Translations under genes and position numbers: made by a program
Shown: positions 26,833 through 33,094 of the stretch, in pieces
Position numbering within the stretch: the first letter of the stretch is position 1
Layout: every line of letters begins with the position of its first letter
The notes under the pieces: model-generated
Told to the model about the DNA's origin: nothing
The model's database searches: none
Seen by the model: the letters and a program-made list of their open reading frames with translations, nothing else
From: a virus
Length of the DNA: 33,141 nucleotides
Strand: one strand, 5' to 3'
IMG/VR virus record: IMGVR_UViG_3300024239_000013
Coordinates: 1 to 33,141 of that record

Positions 26833-27630
26833 ATGGATAAAATAAAATCATTTGACCAGTTTTTAAACGAAGCTCAGTTCAATATAAAAAACCCCGGTGA
26901 GACTGCTGACGCATTAGCAAATATCATTAAGGCTAATAGGAATGTTAAGGAAACCCCAAAGGGTAGTAACGCTGGAACCGAGGTGGCAAAATATCTGAAG
27001 AGTGTGGGTCTTCCCCCAGGTTTACCTTGGTGTGCAGCCTTTGTTTACTACATATTTTCTGAGTTATCTAAAAAACTTAACGTACCTAATCCTTTATCTA
27101 AGACCGGCGGTGTAATGCAGCAATGGGAATCTGCATCAAATGACATTAAGATAACAGCAGATAGAGCTAGAATGGATCACAAACTAATCAGACCAGGTCA
27201 GGTTTTCATTATGAGAAGACCTGGAAGAGGCTTGGGCCACATGGGGATAATAATAAATGTTAACCTTTCTAAAGGAACATTCACCTCTATAGAAGGTAAC
27301 ACCAATGATAAATTATCAGGGGAAGGGGATAGAGTTGGAGTTAATGTTAGAAGAATTGATTCTAAGGATTTAGTTGGATTCATAGACTATTTTAAGAACC
27401 AGAGAGATACTGGATTTGAAAATAAGCTATCCAAAGCAGTTGACGGTAAGGCATCGATGTTACCCCCGGTGGAAGGCGGACCTGAAGATGATGTTGTAGG
27501 AAAGGGTGAATTTGGATCAGCAGGAGATGATGCTATAGATAAAAGCTTCGGAGGAATGCTACTTAGTACTCTTGGAGGAAAGGATCTAACCGTCGGTGAG
27601 GTTAGTAACATGTTAAGCAAATTGAGATAG
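26833..27630 (+). CDS. CHAP-like peptidoglycan hydrolase with capsid-targeting-like start
   Basis: 265 residues. The start MDKIKSFDQFLNEAQ resembles the T4 capsid-targeting sequence, with F-L-N-E a possible prohead-protease site. Residues ~60-190 form a CHAP-type domain: PWCAAFVYY holds Cys67, GLGHMGIII holds His136, and IEGNT (153-157) supplies the third residue. CHAP enzymes cut peptidoglycan amide bonds. The C-terminal ~70 residues are Gly/Asp-rich and probably flexible. It may be packaged in the head or baseplate rather than be a free endolysin. It stands alone on the plus strand between divergent and convergent minus-strand genes, with a strong terminator. A CCGAGGTG box is inside (26978). 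Confidence 0.82.
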   Translation: MDKIKSFDQFLNEAQFNIKNPGETADALANIIKANRNVKETPKGSNAGTEVAKYLKSVGLPPGLPWCAAFVYYIFSELSKKLNVPNPLSKTGGVMQQWESASNDIKITADRARMDHKLIRPGQVFIMRRPGRGLGHMGIIINVNLSKGTFTSIEGNTNDKLSGEGDRVGVNVRRIDSKDLVGFIDYFKNQRDTGFENKLSKAVDGKASMLPPVEGGPEDDVVGKGEFGSAGDDAIDKSFGGMLLSTLGGKDLTVGEVSNMLSKLR

Positions 27631-27660
27631 TCAATAGGAAAGAATAAGATAAGACAATTA

Positions 27661-27698
27661 AAAAAAGGCTGAGAATGAAATTCTCAGCCTTTTTTTTG
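27661..27698 (+). terminator. Bidirectional intrinsic terminator
   Basis: AGGCTGAGAA (27667-27676) pairs with TTCTCAGCCT (27681-27690), with an A-run before and a T-run after. It ends both the CHAP gene and the converging minus-strand unit ending at 27724. Confidence 0.93.
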
Positions 27699-27723
27699 TT
27701 TGCTATATAAGTATAGTTTACCC

Positions 27724-28002
27724 TTACCCTGCATCTTCATAAAGTTCAGGGTAATTCTCCATTATATCTTCTCTTGTATACCCAAATTTTTCTTTGAGCA
27801 TATTAGATAGAGATACTACACCTCCGGAATATTGAAGCAAAGGATAGTCTCTTAAGTAATTGGTTGATTTGGATGCTTCTTCTACATCCAATACTTTGTA
27901 TTCTATAGAGTATTCTTCGAGATAGTCTGTAAATATCTTATCTGCAGATTCGTCTTTTCCAAATACCGTGGGCACTAATATTTTTTTAACTACTAATCGC
28001 AT
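27724..28002 (-). CDS. Unknown 92-residue protein, thioredoxin-fold-like
   Basis: KKILVPTVFGKDESADKIFT (residues 5-24), then EYSIEYKVLDVEEASKSTNY and a YPLLQYSGGVVSLSNMLKEK segment give the alternating strand-helix layout of a glutaredoxin/thioredoxin fold, with a Gly-Gly-Val after a cis-Pro-like loop. No CxxC is present, so it is not a redox enzyme in the usual sense. It overlaps the preceding gene by 10 bases, implying coupling. Confidence 0.6.
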   Translation of the reverse strand: MRLVVKKILVPTVFGKDESADKIFTDYLEEYSIEYKVLDVEEASKSTNYLRDYPLLQYSGGVVSLSNMLKEKFGYTREDIMENYPELYEDAG

Positions 28003-28208
28003 AATCTGATTTCTTTTCCTTTCCTATGAATCTTTTCCAGTAAGGATAGTATAGCATCCTCTAAAATAAAGTTTAAAGATTTCGGTTCCTCTCTTAGACA
28101 TTTTTCTATAAAAAGATCAATGTACTTAGAAGCTATTTTAATGTGGTCTATCGATTTACATGAATCTATAACCGAGCTAACTTTTTTGTATTCAAAATCA
28201 TCTTCCAT
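27993..28208 (-). CDS. Unknown 71-residue helical protein
   Basis: MEDDFEYKKVSSVIDSCKSI, then KYIDLFIEKCLREEPKSLNF and a basic end (EKIHRKGKEIRLCD). It is helical, with three Cys. It overlaps the next gene by 10 bases and lies 22 bases after the stop of the previous one, so it is part of a unit running 28788-27724. There is no recognised family. Confidence 0.6.
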   Translation of the reverse strand: MEDDFEYKKVSSVIDSCKSIDHIKIASKYIDLFIEKCLREEPKSLNFILEDAILSLLEKIHRKGKEIRLCD

Positions 28209-28230
28209 TATAAATTGTTTTTTTTTATTC

Positions 28231-28788
28231 TTATTTAATATTATCTATGTATATAATCTCGTCTTTATCACCTCGGTAACTTTCTATTATAAGTTTCCAT
28301 TTACCTTTAAAGATTTTTTTGAAAACCGATTTACCCACTTCGATAACATCATCTTCTTCCCAAAACCCTCGGGTTAAATCACCAATCTCGTATCCTAACC
28401 ATCTATCTCTCCCATGACGTACATCATTAGATTTATCATTTTCATCATAAGGTCTTTTTAGTTCTAATTTAAAAAATTCCAAGTAAATCTCAGGTATTCC
28501 CTTTAAGAAGGATCCAGAAATGCTATTTTTACCAATTTTTTCTAAATCATCTGTAAAATTAAGATCATAACACTTTAAAGACCCGTAATAGTGATCAACA
28601 CCATACGAAGTCACTCTGAGAGTTACTTCACGATATCCATCCCTTCGATAGCCTATCCAACTAATGGCGTCCCTACCTTCGGAGTTTTTTAAATGAAGAT
28701 CTTTCCCAAAATCGTCATTGATTGGAAATTTCCAGAAATTTAAGTCCGCTTTACTTATGTGATTTTCTATATTAAACTCTTTGTTCAT
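28231..28788 (-). CDS. Unknown 185-residue protein
   Basis: MNKEFNIENHISKADLNFWK begins a charged, Trp-rich protein. ISWIGYRRDGYREVTLRVTS, then VDHYYGSLKCYDLNFTDDLE and RWLGYEIGDLTRGFWEEDDV follow. The mix of basic and aromatic residues suggests a beta-rich binding domain. No catalytic motif is seen. A CCGAGGTG box is inside (28269, read Arg-Gly). It is part of the unit with genes 27993 and 27724, with no canonical promoter before it. Confidence 0.68.
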   Translation of the reverse strand: MNKEFNIENHISKADLNFWKFPINDDFGKDLHLKNSEGRDAISWIGYRRDGYREVTLRVTSYGVDHYYGSLKCYDLNFTDDLEKIGKNSISGSFLKGIPEIYLEFFKLELKRPYDENDKSNDVRHGRDRWLGYEIGDLTRGFWEEDDVIEVGKSVFKKIFKGKWKLIIESYRGDKDEIIYIDNIK

Positions 28789-28799
28789 ATTTAATTGTT

Positions 28800-29648
28800 T
28801 TATAAATTTTCTTCAATCCATTTATTTAAAAATCTCTTTTCTATTAGACCAATAGAATGGATGTCATTATTTTCATTTGACCAATCGTGAGACTCGGATA
28901 CTGCTCGAACTATCAAATCAATAACATCATCTTTACTTTTATAACCTTTAAATTTTTCTAGCATTTCAGCAGTAGTTTTTGATGCTTGTTCATCTAACAG
29001 TCTATCTACTTCTTCTCTGGTATAACTATCTTTTACTTTTTTAATTGTAATAGTGTTGTCTTCCGGATTTACTTTTAATCTTTCAAAATCTAAAGGAGAT
29101 GAATCTCTTAATGATTCATGTAAAGGTTTATTTAAACCTTTTTCATACTCAACCAATACATCAGTAATAATATTACCTTTATTATATTCTTCAACAAATT
29201 TTTGAATAAATTGTTGAGAGGGTTGAGGTAATAATGCTCCATCTAATTTCCATACAGAATTAGGATGTGAATTTTTTCTTGGAAATCTTAAAGAAGTATC
29301 TGTTGTTGCGATGACTTTTTTACAATAATCATCTATGAACTTTAAACCATTATTTTTTAATAATTCAGGTATACCATCTATAATATAATAATCGTCCTCT
29401 TCTATTTTATCATCTGAAATAATATATAAATGTTGGTGTTTAAAGAGTTCTACATTTGGAATGGTGATGGCACATGAATTGTGATTAGATGAGTTATTTA
29501 AAAAAAACCAACCTTCAGTGTATCTTTCAATCTCTATTTTAGATGTCCAAAATAAAGAGGCTGATAAGAGTAATTGATATTCTTTTGTATTTATTACTTT
29601 TTCATTGGTAGGTAACATAACTACTTTTGCTTTTTTAAACGTACTCAT
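28800..29648 (-). CDS. Tandem paralogue 1: MSTFKKAK...ISDDKI family phage protein
   Basis: 282 residues. It starts MSTFKKAKVVMLPTNEK and contains QHLYIISDDKIEEDDYYIID, a Lys/Asp stretch VIATTDTSLRFP, PQPSQQFIQKFVEEYNKGNI (about residues 142-161) and TDVLVEYEKG. DNTITIKKVKDSYTREEVDR lies near the C-terminus, which ends WIEENL. The same order is found in its neighbour at 29700 and in many phages of Bacteroidota that I recall; no function is known. It is longer than its paralogue through extra C-terminal text. Confidence 0.8.
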   Translation of the reverse strand: MSTFKKAKVVMLPTNEKVINTKEYQLLLSASLFWTSKIEIERYTEGWFFLNNSSNHNSCAITIPNVELFKHQHLYIISDDKIEEDDYYIIDGIPELLKNNGLKFIDDYCKKVIATTDTSLRFPRKNSHPNSVWKLDGALLPQPSQQFIQKFVEEYNKGNIITDVLVEYEKGLNKPLHESLRDSSPLDFERLKVNPEDNTITIKKVKDSYTREEVDRLLDEQASKTTAEMLEKFKGYKSKDDVIDLIVRAVSESHDWSNENNDIHSIGLIEKRFLNKWIEENL

Positions 29649-29672
29649 TGTATTTGTTTTTAAAATTATACC

Positions 29673-29692
29673 TAAAGATAAGGAAAAAAAAC
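29673..29692 (-). promoter_or_regulatory. Degenerate promoter for 28800-29648
   Basis: The minus strand has TATCTTTA at 29680-29673 and a T-run at about 29690-29684, but not the full T-tract ending ATC. The 21 bases between this and the ATG are the same as in the paralogue at 30422, so the leader was duplicated with the gene. Confidence 0.45.
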
Positions 29693-29699
29693 TAACATT

Positions 29700-30422
29700 T
29701 TATAGATTTTCTTCAATCCATTTATCTTCTTTTTCTTTAGTAGATTTTATTAAACCGGGATAACCATAATTATCTGATTTATATAATAAAAATGCTTTTC
29801 TACATAAGTCTTCAACTTCTTCTCTTTTCCAACTATCTTTTACTTTTTTAATCGTAATAGTATTGTCTTTTGGATTGATTTTTACTGTATTATTTAAAAC
29901 TTCACATTGTTTTAATCTCGATGCCCAGCTACCTGTTAGTGTAATATTGTCGGAATATTTTGTGCTAAAACCATCTTTTTGTGGGGTAGGATAATTAATA
30001 TACTCAACCATAACATCAGTAATAATATTACCTTTATTATACTCTTCAATAAATTGTTGAATAAATTGTTGAGATGGTTGAGGTATTTCTGTTCTACTTG
30101 TTTGTGATAATTTTTTATCTGTTGTAGCAATAATTTTTTTAAAAGTTTGATTTTCTTTATTTTCTTCTAATACAAAAATTAGTTGTGTTTTTGAATTAAT
30201 TTGTTCTACAATATTTTCTTTATTGTTATAAACCCAATCAAATAATTTTATTTTATCATCTGAAATAATATAAAGATGTTGATATTCTTTATATTCATCA
30301 TTTTTTAATCCATTTAAAATTAGTTTACCTTTTGTTTTTTCAACATCAGAATAAACCATTAAATATTTAGTTTGTTGATTATTAGGTAACATTACCGCTT
30401 TTGCTTTTTTAAACGTACTCAT
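29700..30422 (-). CDS. Tandem paralogue 2: MSTFKKAK...ISDDKI family phage protein
   Basis: I use the ATG at 30422 (MSTFKKAKAVMLPNNQQ), identical in place to its paralogue; the longer frame begins inside the -7 box. 240 residues. It shares QHLYIISDDKI, KKIIATTDKKL, PQPSQQFIQQFIEEYNKGNI, then TDVMVEYINY and KDNTITIKKVKDSWKREEVE, ending WIEENL. Divergence is greatest in the middle. The duplication is ancient enough that DNA identity is limited to blocks. Function unknown. Confidence 0.8.
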   Translation of the reverse strand: MSTFKKAKAVMLPNNQQTKYLMVYSDVEKTKGKLILNGLKNDEYKEYQHLYIISDDKIKLFDWVYNNKENIVEQINSKTQLIFVLEENKENQTFKKIIATTDKKLSQTSRTEIPQPSQQFIQQFIEEYNKGNIITDVMVEYINYPTPQKDGFSTKYSDNITLTGSWASRLKQCEVLNNTVKINPKDNTITIKKVKDSWKREEVEDLCRKAFLLYKSDNYGYPGLIKSTKEKEDKWIEENL

Positions 30423-30448
30423 TGTATTTGTTTTTAAAATTTGCATTA

Positions 30449-30515
30449 CAAATATAAAAAAAAAATCGCAGGATAAAAAAATAATACCGTGAATATTCCC
30501 TTATCCTGCGATTTT
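30449..30515 (-). promoter_or_regulatory. Promoter for 29700-30422 fused with terminator of 30544-30879
   Basis: TATATTTG, exact, at 30456-30449 (minus strand). AAAATCGCAGGATAA (30462-30476) and TTATCCTGCGATTTT (30501-30515) make a perfect 15-base terminator stem whose loop holds the T-tract, followed by a 10-base T-run that leads into the -7 box. This is the clearest fused terminator-promoter in the window. Confidence 0.92.
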
Positions 30516-30543
30516 CCCCTTATTAAAGGAGAATTTGTCAATA

Positions 30544-30879
30544 TTATTTTCTCACTCTGTCTCCCACTGCATCATAGATTTGTAATCTAGATATCGAATC
30601 ACTTTTAACATTTAGACTATCAAGGATTTCTGGGGTTAGCCTACTGTCCGGATTATTATAAAGGTATCTCTTAACCTCGATTGCTAGTGAAGCAGAGCCC
30701 AATTCAGTTGCAACTATCAACGACTCTCTTCTTAGTTCTTTTGAACTTAATTCTTTAACCTCTATACCGTCACTTTCCTTGGTGTCGGAGCAGCTACCTA
30801 ATCCGATTAGTAAAGACAAAATAACAAACCCTAATAAAATTTTATTTCCCATTTTTTTTAAAATTAATTTTTTTTTCAT
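30544..30879 (-). CDS. Phage-encoded lipoprotein
   Basis: 111 residues with a signal peptide: basic start, hydrophobic KILLGFVILSLLIGLGSC, and lipobox LGSC with Cys30 for lipid attachment. SDTKESDG follows the Cys; Bacteroidota surface lipoproteins often carry Ser-Asp and acidic residues here, so surface exposure is possible. The mature part is helical (SKELRRESLIVATELGSASL, then PEILDSLNVKSDSISRLQIY). It could act in superinfection exclusion or lysis control, but this is speculation. Met10 is an alternative start. Confidence 0.78.
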   Translation of the reverse strand: MKKKLILKKMGNKILLGFVILSLLIGLGSCSDTKESDGIEVKELSSKELRRESLIVATELGSASLAIEVKRYLYNNPDSRLTPEILDSLNVKSDSISRLQIYDAVGDRVRK

Positions 30880-30921
30880 TCTTTTGAATTCAGCTTACAA
30901 ATTTTCTCAATCAGTTCTCTG

Positions 30922-31245
30922 TTATCGATTCTCAATTGAGCGATTTTTTTTATTTAGATTCCTTATCACAGATTCTTTCTCTTTTATCACAGCTTCTTTT
31001 TCCTTCCACTTAGCACTCTCTTTAATCTGACGATTGACTTCATTTTGAATGGTAAGTGGTCTCTTCTTTTCATACCTCTCTATGAACTTTTTCATCTTAA
31101 GAATCTCGTTGTTGAGATAATCTATCTCTGATTGCAACTTACCGTTCTCAATTTCTAACGATTTGCATCTAGTTTCCAAAGCAGCAAAGATCTCATCTTT
31201 ACCGTATTTTCTTCTTAGTTTTAGTAAAACCTCATCGTCACTCAT
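30922..31245 (-). CDS. Coiled-coil protein (107 residues)
   Basis: MSDDEVLLKLRRKYGKDEIF, then a long heptad-like region from about residue 28 to 100 (LETRCKSLEIENGKLQSEID, NNEILKMKKFIERYEKKRPL, KWKEKEAVIKEKESVIRNLN). It is highly charged and likely a single rod. It overlaps the stop of the preceding gene by four bases (ATGA), so it is coupled to the genes at 31242 and 31498. The function is unknown; a spacer or scaffold role would fit the fold only. Confidence 0.72.
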   Translation of the reverse strand: MSDDEVLLKLRRKYGKDEIFAALETRCKSLEIENGKLQSEIDYLNNEILKMKKFIERYEKKRPLTIQNEVNRQIKESAKWKEKEAVIKEKESVIRNLNKKNRSIENR

Positions 31246-31511
31246 AACACCTCGGCTTCTTTTAACTGTTCGTAGACATTGAGCACCTTGTGGTGGTCAG
31301 AGTTTTCTATTTCGTTGATAAGAGTTTCTATCACCGAGGATCCTAGATCATTTTCAACGTCCTCCTTCCTACGGTGTTTACCCTGAATTATGAATGATAG
31401 AGTGGTTAAAGCATCACAGTCCGAAGATGCTATGAATTCACATATCTTCTTTCTCATTCTGTGACCTTCGACCATCTTGGTCTGGTTGAGATAAAGACTA
31501 TTTACTCCCAT
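31242..31511 (-). CDS. Unknown 89-residue protein
   Basis: MGVNSLYLNQTKMVEGHRMR, then KKICEFIASSDCDALTTLSF and KHRRKEDVENDLGSSVIETL. It is helical. It ends ...QLKEAEVL, where CCGAGGTG (31249) overlaps the stop. It overlaps both neighbours (14 bases and 4 bases), the middle gene of a coupled trio. An alternative start at Met13 or Met19 would remove the overlap with the upstream gene. No family recognised. Confidence 0.6.
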   Translation of the reverse strand: MGVNSLYLNQTKMVEGHRMRKKICEFIASSDCDALTTLSFIIQGKHRRKEDVENDLGSSVIETLINEIENSDHHKVLNVYEQLKEAEVL

Positions 31512-31734
31512 TGATCAGCAGTAAATAAACTATAATTACTAAAACTGATCCCATCCAGCTTTTTAGAGAAGGTTCCACGTCGAATCCGATTAGCATTAAT
31601 CCAGCTACCAGAAGCATTGGCAACCCTACAAAAAAAAGCAACGAAAACATAGCCAGAAAAATTAAAGCTGATGTTCCCATAGATTGGAGATCCCCCCTTG
31701 ATAGTTTTCTAAAAAATTCTCTTACTCTTTCCAT
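31498..31734 (-). CDS. Small membrane protein (78 residues)
   Basis: MERVREFFRKLSRGDLQSMG is an amphipathic, basic start. Hydrophobic segments follow at about residues 22-50 (ALIFLAMFSLLFFVGLPMLL and on) and 60-75 (WMGSVLVIIVYLLLI). Two or three spans are possible. It starts the coupled trio 31734-30922. Being membrane-bound and beside a coiled-coil gene and a lipoprotein gene it might belong to an envelope function, but there is no lysis motif. Promoter not canonical. Confidence 0.68.
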   Translation of the reverse strand: MERVREFFRKLSRGDLQSMGTSALIFLAMFSLLFFVGLPMLLVAGLMLIGFDVEPSLKSWMGSVLVIIVYLLLINGSK

Positions 31735-31805
31735 ATTAATGTACCTGATTTATTTTTTTTTATTTTTATTATCTATTATATAATTTTTCTTTCCGTTTTT
31801 CTTTT

Positions 31806-32054
31806 TTAGATTTCCCACGGTTGTTTATCGCCGATACCTCTTTGCCACTTAATCTCGTTGTTAACCAAGATCCCGACAATTTCACCGTTGGTGGTAGGTT
31901 TAAGTGCAATGCTTTTAACATAACTACCTGGTTTCTTAACTTTATCGTAGATAAACCTTTTCCCATTTTCGTAAACCACAGTGACCTCATAGCCTCCTGG
32001 TTGTAGACTCAGTTCATTTGTTCTGTAATCATCAGATACCCTTAGATCGCTCAT
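31806..32054 (-). CDS. Unknown 82-residue beta-rich phage protein
   Basis: MSDLRVSDDYRTNELSLQPG, then YEVTVVYENGKRFIYDKVKK, PGSYVKSIALKPTTNGEIVG and a beta end. The VxVxYxNGxxFIYDKVKxPxxYxK layout resembles small phage proteins that I recall without a function. A second frame of the same length on the same strand (31769-31990) reads low-complexity text and is discounted. A CACCGTTG box is inside (31884). Confidence 0.7.
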   Translation of the reverse strand: MSDLRVSDDYRTNELSLQPGGYEVTVVYENGKRFIYDKVKKPGSYVKSIALKPTTNGEIVGILVNNEIKWQRGIGDKQPWEI

Positions 32055-32095
32055 AATGAATTATTTTTTTTATTAAATTTTTTTTTATTTTGAGT

Positions 32096-32434
32096 TTATG
32101 TAGAAAATATATCCAGATCCGGGTTAGGTATAAGTCTCCAGCTTTTCTCTACCCCAGGTCCTCTTGCTAGACTAACCGTAATAGCCTCTTCCTTTAGCTT
32201 ATTCAAAGCTTCTATATAATCCCCTTTTTTATATAGTTCTTGTATCCCCTTTGCAGTAGTCCCGTTGATGTCTGCCATATAAACAACAGCGTGTCTGGTT
32301 CTATTTGCATTTGCTCTTAGCACCATCATGGAGAGTTCCTTTTCATCAAACTTGGGTTCTCCAGTTTCCACATTATATGGTGCAACTCTAAAAGACTCTA
32401 AACCATATGCGTCTGCTATTCCGTAAACTTTCAT
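32096..32434 (-). CDS. Unknown 112-residue phage protein (MKVYGIADxYGLESF type)
   Basis: MKVYGIADAYGLESFRVAPY starts the protein. It continues DEKELSMMVLRANANRTRHA, VVYMADINGTTAKGIQELYK and a C-terminal KSWRLIPNPDLDIFST. The layout MKxYGIAD(x)YGLESF...MxxRANANRxRHAxxY is one I recall among uncharacterised phage proteins. The fold is probably alpha/beta. It is the gene immediately downstream of the canonical promoter at 32461. Confidence 0.75.
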   Translation of the reverse strand: MKVYGIADAYGLESFRVAPYNVETGEPKFDEKELSMMVLRANANRTRHAVVYMADINGTTAKGIQELYKKGDYIEALNKLKEEAITVSLARGPGVEKSWRLIPNPDLDIFST

Positions 32435-32460
32435 AAAATTTCTTTTTGGTTTTAATGACG

Positions 32461-32500
32461 TAAATGTAAGAATAAAGATCGAGATAAAAAAATTATTTTA
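32461..32500 (-). promoter_or_regulatory. Promoter for 32096-32434
   Basis: TACATTTA at 32468-32461 with a T-tract ending ATCTCG at about 32491-32480 (minus strand). It is the last canonical module in the window. Confidence 0.82.
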
Positions 32501-32507
32501 CAATATA

Positions 32508-32549
32508 AAAAAAAAGGAGGAACTCAAGTAATGAATCCACTCCTATTTA
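32508..32549 (-). terminator. Probable terminator for 32581-32880
   Basis: AGGAG (32515-32519) pairs with CTCCT (32540-32544), with possible extra pairing inside, and a nine-base A-run on the left gives the minus-strand T-tail. The stem is short. Confidence 0.5.
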
Positions 32550-32580
32550 GAAATTGGGCATATAATTTTTTTTATACCCT

Positions 32581-32880
32581 CTATATATTCTCATTCCTAT
32601 ACTTTTTTTGTAACGAAAGTAAATATTCCCAGGTTAATTTCCTGCTGCCATCAACTGAATTAACTGCATCATATTCATCCTTAGTTGGGTCTTTTATCTC
32701 TCCAAATTTCCAGCTTATGATAAGGTCCAATATAATGCTGGATTTAGTAATGCTTATGTGAAGTTGTCTATTCGACCGATTTATCCTTCTAACCTCTTCT
32801 CCTCCTAGCCTATCAGTTTCCTTTCTGATGATCCATTGCTTCTTAAGCCTCCTCGCCTTCTTCTTTATCCAGTTTATCAT
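32581..32880 (-). CDS. Unknown basic protein (about 99 residues)
   Basis: I prefer the start at 32880 (MINWIKKKARRLKKQWIIRK). The frame is open to 32916, with an alternative Met-Pro-Met start. The N-terminal third is strongly basic and the middle beta-like (QLHISITKSSIILDLIISWK), ending EYLLSLQKKYRNENI. Even with the short start it overlaps the preceding gene by 38 bases. It might bind nucleic acid; nothing more specific is visible. Confidence 0.6.
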   Translation of the reverse strand: MINWIKKKARRLKKQWIIRKETDRLGGEEVRRINRSNRQLHISITKSSIILDLIISWKFGEIKDPTKDEYDAVNSVDGSRKLTWEYLLSLQKKYRNENI

Positions 32881-33049
32881 TGGCATTGTAGAATTTGATT
32901 CTGGATTCAATATCACCGGGGTTTATGCGAATCCCTATAGATTCCAGGTTCTTTACAACCTTGTCGGAATCCACTTCACCGTTGTTTTCTTCTGCAAATC
33001 TTTTTATCTCTTTATAGATAAGATCAGATTTGAATTCGTGTGATTTCAT
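32843..33049 (-). CDS. Unknown 68-residue acidic protein
   Basis: MKSHEFKSDLIYKEIKRFAE, then EVDSDKVVKNLESIGIRINP and an acidic end (NDKLDKEEGEEA). A helical domain with a turn like that in small winged-helix proteins is possible. It overlaps the next gene, with which it is probably translated. It has a CACCGTTG box inside, at about 32979. Confidence 0.6.
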   Translation of the reverse strand: MKSHEFKSDLIYKEIKRFAEENNGEVDSDKVVKNLESIGIRINPGDIESRIKFYNANDKLDKEEGEEA

Positions 33050-33094
33050 ATTAGATTTTTAATAATAATTATATTATGATTTTTTTTAATCTGC

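Noticed and set aside
31769-31990. Second minus-strand frame overlapping 31806-32054
   Set aside because: The peptide is low complexity with a basic tail from AT-rich DNA; the other frame has phage-like composition and a sensible start.
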